Shown: one piece after another, positions 54,025 through 64,000 of the stretch | Layout of the letters: each line of letters opens with the position of its first letter | Numbering within the stretch: position 1 is the first letter of the stretch | From: Heloderma charlesbogerti | Lineage: Eukaryota > Chordata > Lepidosauria > Squamata > Helodermatidae | Direction: 5' to 3' | Assembly (NCBI GenBank): GCA_026122225.1 | Contig: JANEZZ010002360.1 | Location: forward strand, 1,178,001-1,242,000 | Length of the DNA stretch: 64,000 nucleotides | The notes under the pieces: generated by a model | What the model was told of the DNA's origin: nothing | Database searches by the model: none | What the model saw: only the letters and a program-made list of their open reading frames with translations | Made by a program: the position numbers and the translations under genes

Positions 54025-55367
54025 TAGGGATGTCAGAGAATTCCACCACGGATCTTGGGGAGGCCGAATGCCAGTGCATTTGGCCCCGCGAACTCCGTGG
54101 CGGAATGGCCTGCCCCCCCGTCCCCCCACGGATCCCCCCGTGATGGGACTTACCTGGGGCAGATGTTCCGGACAGCGGTGGCTCCAGCGGCGGCTGTGGC
54201 GGCGGCTGGTCTTCCGACCGGCTGCCGCTACCACCGCCATTTGCAGTCTGTTCCCCCCCCCATTCATGATAGGCTATGTAAAAACTTATGTAGCCTATCA
54301 CTTCTGGGTTAAAAAAAAAAAAAAAGCGTATGCAAATGGCGGCGGCTACGGCCGCCGCCATTTGCGTTCCTTATTTTTGGCTGTCTTAGTCTATGTAAAT
54401 ATTTATGTAGACTAAGACAAAGACAAGAAAGGGGAATGCAAATAGCGTAGCGGACGCTATTTGCGTTCCCCCTTAGTTTCGCCATCTTAGTCTACGTAAA
54501 TATTTACGTAGACTAAGATGGCCAAAAATAAGGAACGCAAATGGTGGCGGTTGTAGCTGCCACCATTTGCGTACATGGTTTTTGGTTTTAGTTTTTAACC
54601 CAGACGTGATAGGCTACGTAAGTCTTTATGTAGCCTATCACGGCTGAATACAGGGATGCAAACGGTGGTGGCTACAGTAGGGATGGGGAAGAATTTCTCC
54701 CCGAAACATCAGGGGGCCGAGTGCCAATGCATTCGGCCCCCTGAAATCAGCAGTGAAATTCTCTGCCCCCCTGCCCCCCTCCCGGGATGGGACTTACCTT
54801 TCACGAATGTCCCTCCCGGCGGAGGGTCCTGGCGGCAGGTCCCGGCGGTGGTTCGTTGGGTCTTCATCAGGGGCGGGGGCGGCAGCTGGTCTTTCGACCG
54901 GCTGCCGCTGCCGCCATTACAAGTGCAGTAAAAAAAAAAAAAAAACCCTGTGATAGGCTATGTAACGATTAACGTAGCCTATCACGGCTAGATGTCCAAA
55001 GTCAGCCGTGATAGGCTACGTTAATCGTTACGTAGCCTATCACGGATGACTTTGAAAAAAAAAAAAGCGTGTACGCAAATGGCGGCCCCCATAGGGAGCC
55101 ACCATTTGCGTTCCTTATTTGGTCCCTATAGTCTACGTAAAGATTTACGTAGTCTACGGCGAAAATAAGGGCAACGCTATTATAAGGGCAACTTTCATCC
55201 ATCCCTAGGCTACAGCCGGCGCCATTTGTGTCCCTGCTAGCCAGGCAGCTCTGTGGAATCCCCGTGGAGTGAGCCCGCTGGCAAGGATTCCAGGGGGAGG
55301 GATGGAGCACCTTTTCCCCCCAGCGGAACCCGGCGGAGCCAGGTAAGCAGGGTTTCGTACATCCCTA
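54025..55367. mobile_element. Palindromic hAT-like element, outer copy with nested insertion
   Basis: Starts TAGGGATGTCAGAGAATT and ends TTTCGTACATCCCTA. Flanks TTGGAGGT / CTGGAGGG match 6 of 8. It has palindromes with TTTATGTAGACTAAG-type cores, a central GCAAATAGCGTAGCGGACGC, and donor motifs CTTACCTG and AGGTAAGC. Interrupted at 54678-55207. Confidence 0.88.
54678..55207. mobile_element. Palindromic hAT-like element, nested, internally deleted
   Basis: 530 bp, TAGGGATGGGGAAGAATT to TTTCATCCATCCCTA. A perfect 8-bp duplication GGCTACAG lies at 54670-54677 and 55208-55215. The left arm is complete, but the right arm is reduced to about 30 bp after GGGCAACGCTATTATAAGGG. Confidence 0.97.
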
Positions 55368-55593
55368 CTGGAGGGGCATCAGTGAGTTTGCACAAATGTG
55401 CTTTCCTCCATCCACGCAGCTGCACTTGGAGTAACACGGGGCTTAGGATGTTGCAGTTGTGATGGGCACTATGATTGAAATCAGTATGATTTATTCTTAT
55501 TTTTGCCAAAGCTCAAAGGGATTTCCGCAAAGATTGCCTTAGAGTCCAAAATCATAAACATCAGACTCAAGAGCAGAATGAGATACTTCTACC

Positions 55594-56859
55594 TAGGAGT
55601 GTACGAAAGTCACTTACCTGGTCTCGCAGCTTGATTCGCGGTGGGGGGGAGGTGCTTCGCTGCTCCCCTCAAAGTTCAGGCCGGGGGGGGAGGCTTCCCG
55701 CCTCACCCGGCCGAAATTCAGGCCAGGGAGAAGCGCCCCGTCTCCCCGGCCGCGAACTTCAAAAGAAAAAAAAAGAAAAAAAAGCCCCTGTGATAGGCTA
55801 CGTAACGATTAACGTAGCCTATCACGGCTAGATCTGCAAAGTCAGCCGTGATAGGCTACGTTAATCATCACATAGCCTATCACAGGTGACTTTGAAAAAA
55901 AAAAAAAGCGCGTACGCAAATGGCGGCCCCCATAGGGAGCCGCCATTCGCGTTCCTTATTTGGTCCCTGTAGTCTACGTGAAGATTTACGTAGACAACGG
56001 CGAAAATAAGGGCAACACTATTTTGCGTTGCAAATAGCATTGCCCTTATTTTCGCCGTAGTCTACGTAAACATTTACGTAGACTACAGCCACCAAATAAG
56101 GAACGCGAATGGCGGCTCCCTATGGGGGCCGCCATTCGCGTACGCGCTTTTTTTTTTTTTTTAAAGTCCCATTTCTGCAACCCATTTCTCCTCCCCCCCC
56201 CGGAATCCTACCTGGCTGGCTCCACTCTGCGGCCAGGCCATGGAGCCGCCGGCTGGGCCAACCTGCAGCGGAGCCTCCAGCCACTGCCGGGCTGGTGCGG
56301 ACGCAAATGGCATCCTGTGTAGGGGACGCCATTTGCATCCCTATGCTGGCCCGTGATAGGCTACGTAAATATTTACGTGTCCCCTACCCCATTTGCATTC
56401 CTGCTTTAGCTGTGAAAGGCTATGTAAATATTTACATAGCCTATCATGGCAAAAAAAAAAAGGGAACGCAAATGGCAGCGGCTATGGCGGCCACCATTTG
56501 CGTTCCATTTTTTTGTCGTGATAGGCTATGTAAATATTTACGTAGCCTATCACACCCTCTGCAGGGACGCAAATGGTGTCCCTGCGTTAGCTGTGATAGG
56601 CTACGGAAGTATTTATGTAGCCTATCACAACCATTCGAAAGACGCGAATGGCGGCTGAAGACGCGGTCGCCATTCAAGGAGCACCGGAACGGCCAACCAA
56701 GGTAGGATCCATTCCGGGCCCATTTGGCAGGGTGGGGAGGGCAGGGGGGGCTTCGTTCCACCACAGATTTCAGGGGGTCGAATGCGCTGGCATTCGGCCT
56801 CACTGAGATCTGTGCCAGAATTCTCCGCCATGCCTAGGTAAGGGATTCGTACATCCCTA
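55594..56859. mobile_element. Palindromic hAT-like composite of two subtypes
   Basis: Begins TAGGAGTGTACGAAAGTCAC (end A) with the standard palindrome series to about 56165. It then changes to the subtype with GCAAATGGCATCC and several GATAGGCTATGTAAATATTT palindromes, and ends with both an end B (CTCCGCCATGCCTA) and an end A (TTCGTACATCCCTA) only 20 bp apart. Flanks do not match. Confidence 0.8.
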
Positions 56860-56942
56860 TGTTTCATTCATGTGCCTCTTTGTCATCAGGAACAGGAAGA
56901 AAGACTTCCGAATGGTTAAGAGTTGTTCAAAAGCGGAGCAGA

Positions 56943-57714
56943 TAGGGATGGACGAAAGTCCCTTACCTGTCCTCGAAGCTTGCTTCGCGGTGGGGGGAGG
57001 CGCTTCGCTTCTCCCCTCGAAGTTCATGCGAGGCGCCCCATCCCTCACCGGCAAAATTCAGGCCGGGTAGAAGCACCCCATCTACCCGGCCGCGAAAAAA
57101 AAAACACAAAAAACCCCAGCCGCGTAATAGGCTACGTAACGATTAACGTAGCGTATCACGGCTAGATTTCCAAAGTCAGCCGTGATAGGCTACGTTAATC
57201 ATCACGTAGCCTATCACGGGTGACTTTGGAAAAAAAAAAAAAGCGCATACGCAAATGGCGGCCCCCATAGGGAGCCGCCATTTGCATTCCTTATTTGGTC
57301 CCTGTATTCTACGTAAAGATTTACGTCGACTACGGAGAAAATAAGGGCAGCGCAAATAGCCATTTGCATCCCGCCATTTGCATCCCTATGCTAGCCCGTG
57401 ATAGGCTATGTAAATATTTACGTAGCCTATCACATCTAAAGCAGGGATGCAAATGGCGTCCCCTATGCCATTTGCATCCCCGCTTTAGCTGTGATAGGCT
57501 ACGTAAATACTTACATAACCTATCACGGCATTCCTGGGGAGGCGAATGGCGGCCACCATTCGAGGAGCACCCACCGGTGAACAGCACCAGGTAGGCTCTG
57601 TTTCACGGGCGTTTCGCAGGGTGGGGGGCTTCGCTTCCCCATGGATTCCAGGCGGCCGAATGCACTGGCATTCGGCCTCACTGGGATCCATGGCGGAATT
57701 CTCCACCATCCCTA
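56943..57714. mobile_element. Palindromic hAT-like element, end A to end B, chimeric interior
   Basis: TAGGGATGGACGAAAGTCCC to TTCTCCACCATCCCTA. The left half has the standard arm; from about 57358 it continues as the GCAAATGGCGTCCCC subtype. Flanks GGAGCAGA and GGCAGGGA are only weakly alike. Confidence 0.82.
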
Positions 57715-59194
57715 GGCAGGGACAAAAGAACAGCACCAATCTGAAGGGTACCTTCTATTTCCCATGACACTAAAATGTCGAAGGGTTTCACTCAGTCGCG
57801 CTTCAGACAAATGGATTCAATGATGAAAGTGGGTAGATTTTGTGGTAAATCAGCCTAAGAGAGATGGTGTGTTCGTGGGAAACCAGTTTGGGAGGATTTG
57901 GCACCTTATATCCTCCAATGTCAACTCTACACTGATATTAGAGATTGTGATTTTGTTCCATTTTTAAGGAAAATGCACTTTTGGGATGTAAAGAGGAAAC
58001 TGGGTTTTCTGCTACAAGGAACTCACCAGTGTGTGGCCAGGAGGGTTGATTTCTTTAAAGTCAAGGCTGCAAAATGTAGGGAAAAGTATGTAGATCCCAT
58101 TGTGGTGCATTGCCTGGGAGACTGGAAAATGTATTCTTGACATGTATTCTTATCTAAATCTATAATGTCATGTATTGCATATATAAAGCTTTTTATTGTA
58201 AGAATTTGTTTCAGTTTCAACATTTTCAACTAATAAGTTTAATTAGTGATTCCTGTGTTCTTATGTCACTTTTAGTAAGTGCTGTGACTTGGTTTTGTGC
58301 TGCTATGTTCTAAGGATTCATATAGTAGATGCTATGCATTCATATTTCAAACACCCTGATCCCAAGTCATGCACAATGTTCTAAGTAAAAATCAGCACCA
58401 TAATTTTTTTCTGGAAATAGACTGGTAACCCACAGTGAAGCTGTTGTAATTTCAGACTTCCATTTTACATGTAAATAGCCCCGGTCAGTAGTCCAGATGC
58501 AGCATTCTGGACCATCTGTAGTTTGAAAAACACTTTTGGAAGACCGGGGATATATGGGAATATTGTTTTTGCTCACAAACCATGCAAGCCCCACTAGCAT
58601 AAAGTTCTGAACAAAATCACGAGCACGTGTCTGCCGAAAATGTTTGCAAATTGCCAGACGTATGCTCTGGTTCGATTCACGCAAGTGTTCCAGTTCGAGT
58701 TGTGCAAATATCCCTGGAGACTGAACCAGCCCCACTGTAGTCTATGGAGGAAAGTTGCACAAATCAGAAAATAGGTGCCAATTTGAGGGAATTCACGTAA
58801 ATTTCCCATTCGAGTGCTGCTCGATTTGCTGGATTTGCTGGATTTCCCCATTCACGCAGAGTGATCAGGAATTGCGAGCAGGAAATTTGACAAGCGATGA
58901 TACAACATTTGGAGAATCCTAGCACTCTCGAATATTGCTGATTCACCCATCCCTACAAAAGACAGGCCCACATGGAGAATGTTTCCGTGGCCCAAATGGG
59001 GTATAACTTAGGCATGTGCCACCATGGTCAGATCTGACATCTCTGGAATGGGTGTAGTTGGTACTCTAGCCTCACCCCTGGCCACTGCCCAAACCTGGAC
59101 ACCTTTGTGATCATGTTCTCCCAACCCTGCCCCTTCCCAGCAGTTCTTTATAAAAAACATTTTTTATAAGCTGCCAGAGAGACCTGAAATCAGG
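57715..59194. repeat. Unclassified repeat region homologous to 44.4-44.9 kb
   Basis: 57995-58160 and 58535-58660 match 44484-44640 and 44810-44939. Ends with GATTCACCCATCCCTAC near 58943, another CATCCCTA terminus without a visible TAGGGATG partner. No gene recognised. Confidence 0.5.
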
Positions 59195-59313
59195 GATGTT
59201 GGAGACATCTGCAACAGAAACAAACGAGTTCAGGCTTTTATGAATCCAACCAGTGGATAGTCTTTTCCCCAGCTGTGTAGATTCCACAGACTTCCAGAAA
59301 AATACACTACAAT
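59195..59313 (+). repeat. Repeat copy 1 (partner 63325-63490)
   Basis: GATGTTGGAGACATCTGCAA, TTTTATGAATCCAACCAGTG and TTCCACAGACTTCCAGAA recur at 63325-63490. Each copy lies next to a palindromic hAT-like element. Confidence 0.75.
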
Positions 59314-60006
59314 TAGGGGTGTATGAAATCAACTTACCTTTCCGATACGGGGCATCTGCGGGAGGGGGAGGCGATCCGTCCCTCCCCCCGGAATCCTCCC
59401 CGGCTGGCTCCACTCCATGGTGAGTCTGCAGAGCTGCCGGCCGGGCCCATCCGCAGCCGGACTTCCATCTGTTGCCAGGCTGCAGCCGCAAATGGCACCT
59501 GGCATAGGGGACGCCATTTGTGTCCCTGCTTTAGCCGTGATAGGCTATGTAAATCTTTACATAGCCTATCACGAAAAGAGCAGGGATTCAAATGGACTAG
59601 TGGCTGCCATTTGTGTCCCCTGCTCTTTGATGTGATAGGCTACAGAAAGATTTATGTAGCCTATCGCACAAAGGAACAGGGACGCAAATGCCGTATTTGC
59701 GTCCCTGTTCCTTCGCGCGATAGGCTACTAAAAGATCTACGTAGCCTATCACATCAAAGAGAAGGGGACGCAAATGGCAGCCACTATGCCAGCTGCCATT
59801 TGCGTCCGCAGTGTCCATCCAGCGATATGGGAATGGTGGCTGTATCGCTGGGGCTTCAGAGCCGGTGGCAGGTGGGATTCGGAGCCAGCGAGGACTTCAC
59901 AACAGAGGAGGAGGTAGGGGATCAGATCCTCCACGGACTTCAGGGGGCCGGATTCAATAGAATCCGGCCTCATTGGGGTCTGTGGAGGATTTCTCCAACA
60001 TCCCTG
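59314..60006. mobile_element. Palindromic hAT-like element, short-hairpin subtype
   Basis: TAGGGGTGTATGAAATCAAC to TTTCTCCAACATCCCTG. Interior has GATAGGCTATGTAAATCTTT and related palindromes alternating with CAAATGG half-hairpins. Donor motifs CTTACCTT and AGGTAGGG. No clear duplication (ACTACAAT / CAGATGTT). Confidence 0.82.
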
Positions 60007-60858
60007 CAGATGTTGACAGACCATACTTCCATACCACCTGCTTTGTGTTGGAAAGTAGGAACAACTCCACATGCTTCCAGACACTAGGGGGTGATAGAGA
60101 GTGTGTTGCATCAACCGCCACTTGTCTTGTTCACCCCCCTTGCAGTCCTGCAGCTTGATCAGTTCCTTTTTCCTGCCCCTCCCCTTCCTCTTCCTTCTTC
60201 CTCTTCTGCCTCTGCAACAAGGAAGCAGGGAGCCATATCCAAGGCCTTCACTTCCTTTCACTCACACCCAGCTTTAGGGGGTGCTTGTAGGAAAAAAGTG
60301 TGAGATAGCCTTCTCTGATGATGTGTAGAAAAGCAGGGCTGTGCAGGGACCCCCCGATCCTAATTTGAAGCAGCTTCGTGGCTTCAGAGGTGGGCCCGAT
60401 TCAGTTCGGGTGATTCAGGGAGGCCTCGACCCAACTTGGCCCTGAATCCGAAGTGGGATTTTGAAGGCCGAATGCCCCCCACCCAAAGGCCCCTGTGCAA
60501 TCCCCCAGCTCCTTCCCTGGGCCACTGCCTCTCCCTCCTCCATCGCTGCTGGCAGCTCCTGAAGCCTGGACACGAGCCGGCTCTCATTGCAGGGAGTTGC
60601 CATTTTAAAAATGTTTACAGGCTTCCTATGGCTACACAGCCTCCCCCCTCCTGCTCCAACATCCCTTGCTAGATGCCTGAAATTGCATATATAGTCTAGC
60701 TGAAAATGCAGGGCAGCCAGAGCACAGAGGAGATGATCTGCACAGCATAGTTGCCAGGCTCCAAGTTCTGATGCTGGCAACTATCTTCACAGGATTGTGC
60801 CCTTAGTTAAAGTGAACGTCTTCTAAACTGGCTCTACCCTGTGTTTATTGCCTCCAAC
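60007..60858. other. Intergenic, no recognised feature
   Basis: Contains AATTTGAAGCAGCTTCGTGG and CAACTTGGCCCTGAATCCGA, which look like part of another interspersed repeat that I cannot name. Confidence 0.4.
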
Positions 60859-61083
60859 TGGGGATGTTAGAGAATCACAGGACACCTACACAGGACACCA
60901 TTTGCGTCTGCAGCAGCCTGGCAGCCACTGAAGGCCCCACTGTGGGTTGGCCTGGCCAGCGGCTCCGTGGCCTGGCCACAGAGTGGAGCCAGCCAGGCAG
61001 GATTCTGGGGGGGAGGAACGGATCACCTCCCCCCACCTGCGGAACCCGGTGGAGCCAGGTAAGTGGGGTTTCGTACACCCCTA
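60859..61083. mobile_element. Palindromic hAT-like element, 225-bp deletion derivative
   Basis: TGGGGATGTTAGAGAATC to GTACACCCCTA. A perfect 8-bp duplication CCTCCAAC lies at 60851-60858 and 61084-61091. All interior palindromes are gone; only terminal and right subterminal sequence with AGGTAAGT remains. Confidence 0.95.
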
Positions 61084-61580
61084 CCTCCAACACTAAAATG
61101 CTGTGGTCCCATGTTTTGTCTATATAAGGCAACTCTGCTGTAAGTCAAGCCAAACTTTCAAACACTTTGATCCAGGAGAGGCAAGGGGTATCAGGCTGAA
61201 GGCATTTTGTGGTGCCTGGGAAGTTAGCTCATACTCCACTGAAACTCCTGGATGTTCCGAGGCGAGAGTGAATGGAACTGAGAGGAAGTGGCAGCCATAA
61301 CTGGGGAGAAGCACACTGCCCCCTTCCAACATATTTAGAAACATCCAACATAATAAGACATGAATGAGGAATGAGGGAGCTGCACCCTAAACTACTTCTG
61401 TTCTGCATTCCTCTGGAGAAGCAGCTGGGCAGCAGCTCAAGCTCTCTCTGCCCTCCAAATTCCCTGTCTCTTTATTTTTAATTATGAATGTATGTATGAA
61501 TTCATTCATTCATTTTTATATCCCACCTTTCCACAAGAAGGACTGTGAGGCTGCCCAGGTACTAAGATGCTCCGGAGAGG
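61084..61580. other. Intergenic; possible SINE tail
   Basis: TTTTTATATCCCACCTTTCC near 61514 resembles a common squamate SINE tail. Otherwise nothing recognised. Confidence 0.4.
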
Positions 61581-61589
61581 TCCTTCTCT

Positions 61590-62450
61590 CTTTGTTGTTC
61601 AGTCGTTAACTCGTGTCCGAATCTTCGTGACCCCATGGACCATAGCACGCCAGGCCTTCCTGTCCTGCGCTTTCTCCTGGAGTGTGCTCAAATTCATATT
61701 TGTTGCATCGGTGATGCTATCTAGCCATCTCATCCTCTGCCGTCCCCTTCTTTTGCCTTCAGTCTTTCCCAGCATCAGGGTCTTTTCCAGTGACTTTTCT
61801 GTTTTTCTTCTCATTAGGTGGCCAAACTATTTGAGCTTCAGCTTCAGTATCTGTCCTTCCAATGAGCACTCAGGGTTGATTTCCTTTAGGATTGACTGAT
61901 TTGACCTCCTTGCAGTGCAGGGGACTCAGAAGAGTCTTTTCCAGCACCACAGTTCAAAGGCATCAATTCTTCAGTGCTCAGCCTTCCTTATAGTCCAGCT
62001 CTCACAGCCATACATTGCTACTGGGAAAACCATAGCTTTGATTATACGAATCTTTGTCAGCAAGGTGATGTCTCTGCTTCTTACTATGTTGTCTAGGTTT
62101 GCCATAGCTTTCCTCCCAAGGAGCAAGCGTCTTTTAATTTCATGGCTACAGTCACCATCTGCGGTGATCTTGGAGCCTTTTAGCCTTGTGATACGTTCCA
62201 TGGGGTTTTCTTGGCAAGGATACTGGAGTGGGTTGCCATTTCCTTCTCCAGTGGACCACATTTTGTCAGAACTCTCCGCCATGACCTGTCCGTCTTGGGT
62301 GGCCCTGCATGGCATAGCTTATGGCTTCATTGAGTTACGCAAGCCCCTTTGCCAAAACAAGGCAGTGATCCATGAAGGGATCCTTCTCTCTGTCTTGTCG
62401 CAACTGGATGCACATTTGGCAGGAAGAGGAGGTTTTCTTCGGTGATGGTC
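61590..62450 (-). mobile_element. RTE-BovB LINE, 3' part
   Basis: On the - strand, from about 62450, a BovB-derived segment (ACCCAAGACGGACAGGTCAT, GTCCACTGGAGAAGGAAATG) is followed by the 3' domain: LKGSKITADGDCSHEIKRRL, MYGCESWTIRKAEH, then RGRQRMRWLDSITDATNMNL. The polymerase is absent, and at 61960 an insertion or deletion shifts the frame. It ends near 61590. Confidence 0.9.
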
Positions 62451-62733
62451 CCAGCTCCGGGAACTCCTTACCATAGGCAAGTTACCAGGCAAGCTGCAAC
62501 TTCGTTGACCTCCCGGCAGCAGGTAAAGGGATCTTCTTTCAGGCAGGCTTTGGGGTATTATGCTGCTTGCTGAGTGGGTCTGAAGTGGCTGATGCTCTTT
62601 CTTTTTTACTGATGCAGCTTCGACGTATTTTCCTTTCTGTTTAAATTATACTTTTATATTCGATCTTATACTTCAGTGTTGTTCGTCACCTGTTGTGCTA
62701 TTCCAAATAGCTTTAGAGCAGCAAGGTGCTTGG
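62451..62733. other. Intergenic, no recognised feature
   Basis: No coding or repeat signal recognised. Confidence 0.4.
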
Positions 62734-63324
62734 CAGGGATGAAAGAAAGAGCTCTGCACCTCCCCCCGAAATCCTAACCCAGCCAGCTCCGCTCCGCAGC
62801 AGCCCCGTGGAGCTGCCAGCCGGGTGCATTCGCAGACGTGCAGAGCCTGCGGACACAAATGGCGGTGGCTATGGTGGCCGCCATTTGTGTTCCTGTTTTT
62901 TTCCCGTGATAGGCTATGTAAATATTTACGTAGCATATCACGGCAAAAAAACAGGGGTGCAAATGGCAGTGGCTATGGCGGCCACTATTTGCATTCCCTT
63001 TTTTTGCCGTGATAGGCTATGTGGATATTTACATAGCCTATCACGGTCTCCGCAGGGACGCAAATGGCGTCCCTTCGTTAGCCATGATAGGCTAGATAAG
63101 TATTTACATAGTCTATCACGGCGAAAATGGGGAAGCGAATGGCGGCCGCAGACGTGGCCGCCATTCACAAAGCAGCGCAAATGGCACCAGGTAAGTGCCC
63201 TGTTTCGCGTGCCTTTTGCGGGGTAGTGGGACGGAGGGCTTCATTCCACCACAGATTTCGGTGGGCCGAATGTACTGGCATTCGGCCTCACTGAGATCCG
63301 TGGTGGAATTCTCTGACATCCCTA
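62734..63324. mobile_element. Palindromic hAT-like element, short-hairpin subtype
   Basis: CAGGGATGAAAGAAAGAG to TCTCTGACATCCCTA. Flanks GTGCTTGG and GATGTTGG share 5 of 8. Three GATAGGCTATGTAAAT-type palindromes alternate with CAAATGG hairpins; AGGTAAGT near 63189. Confidence 0.82.
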
Positions 63325-63490
63325 GATGTTGGAGACAATTGCAGCAGAACCAAATGAGTTCAGGTTTTTATGAATCCAACCAGTGAATTGTCATTTCCCT
63401 TATTGGGTGGATTCCACAGACTTCCAGAACTGTTTTTCTAGCCTTCAACCATTTTGTGCATATTTTGTTGTGCAAAAATATGCTGCAATT
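63325..63490 (+). repeat. Repeat copy 2 (partner 59195-59313)
   Basis: Same sequence order as copy 1, up to AATATGCTGCAATTA. Confidence 0.75.
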
Positions 63491-63629
63491 AAAAAAGAAA
63501 AACTGGCTGAAAATGCAAATTTCTCACAAAGGCTAGGGCGTTAAAATGTGCATTTGGGTGGAACATTTTGGGGGAATTTGCACATTTGGCCCATGCAAAT
63601 TTGCACAAATTCAGAAACTAAGAAAAACT

Positions 63630-64000
63630 TAAGGATGGATGAAAGTCCCATACCTGGTCCCGCAGCTTGCTTCACAGGGGGGGGGGAGGCGCTTCGGTTC
63701 TCCCCCCGAAGTTCTTGGTGGGGGGGGAGGCACCCCATCCCTCACCGCCGAAATTCAGGCTGGGGGGGAGAACCCCGTCTCCCCGGCCGAGAAATAAAAA
63801 CAGTAAATTTTTTTAAAAATAAAAACACATGATTGGCTACGTAACGATTTATGTAGCCTATCACGGCTAGATTTTCAAAGTCAGCCATGATAGGCTACAT
63901 AAATCTTTATGTAGCCTATCACGGGTGACTTTGAAAAAAAAAAAAAAAAGCGCGTACGCAAATGGCGGCGCCCATAGGCCGTAGTCAAATAGCAAATAGC
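63630..64000. mobile_element. Palindromic hAT-like element, end A, runs off the window
   Basis: TTAAGGATGGATGAAAGTCC, subterminal tandem units, paired GATAGGCTACATAAAT palindromes, A-tract and the start of the GCAAATGGCGGCGCCCATAG hairpin. Confidence 0.85.

Overview
This is a vertebrate nuclear genomic window, most likely from a squamate reptile (lizard or snake). That call rests on several RTE-BovB retrotransposon copies, reptile-type L2 fragments, a vomeronasal type-2 receptor (V2R) remnant and exons of a gene resembling the reptile phospholipase A2 inhibitor gamma family. Nothing bacterial is present: no operons, no CRISPR array. Most long open frames are chance readings of GC-rich repeats.

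Real host genes are few. (1) Three consecutive + strand exons of a two-LU-domain protein (PLI-gamma / Ly6-PLAUR type) lie at 6343-6495, 11926-12075 and 15236-15405, all joined in phase 1, with a polyadenylation signal at 15651. The 5' exons are not in the window. (2) A + strand V2R remnant has its Cys-rich exon (50624-50750) and seven-helix exon (52123-53024); the latter carries an in-frame stop. (3) A second, more decayed V2R Cys-rich exon lies on the - strand at 40154-40286.

The rest is mobile DNA. About 1-3750: two - strand BovB copies. 4200-6340: a - strand Penelope-like element. 8.4-10.9 kb: BovB plus another LINE. 21.6-35.5 kb: alternating copies of an unclassified coding repeat, LTR-like modules and Ty3/gypsy chromovirus pieces (integrase, chromodomain) in both orientations, with two 5S-rRNA-derived SINEs. 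42-50 kb: L2, CR1-like and L1 fragments. 61.6-62.4 kb: BovB.

The most striking system is a high-copy family of non-autonomous transposons, with about 28 whole, nested or truncated copies from 1766 to the end of the window. Full copies are about 0.7-1.0 kb. They begin TAGGGATG and end CATCCCTA, and copies with both ends intact are flanked by 8-bp target-site duplications (ten are perfect). These are hallmarks of the hAT superfamily. The ends come in exchangeable modules: end A (TAGGGATGTACGAAAGTCAC, with a CACCCCTA variant) and end B (TAGGGATGTCAGAGAATT). The interior is a long inverted repeat built of smaller perfect palindromes such as GTGATAGGCTACGTAAAT/ATTTACGTAGCCTATCAC. Just inside almost every end lies an outward-facing splice-donor consensus (AG|GTAAGT). 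Below these are called palindromic hAT-like elements. No hAT transposase gene is visible here, so an autonomous partner must lie elsewhere or be extinct.

Limits: all calls are from reading the sequence. No alignment, database search or folding was run, and repeat boundaries without duplications are good to about 10-30 bp.
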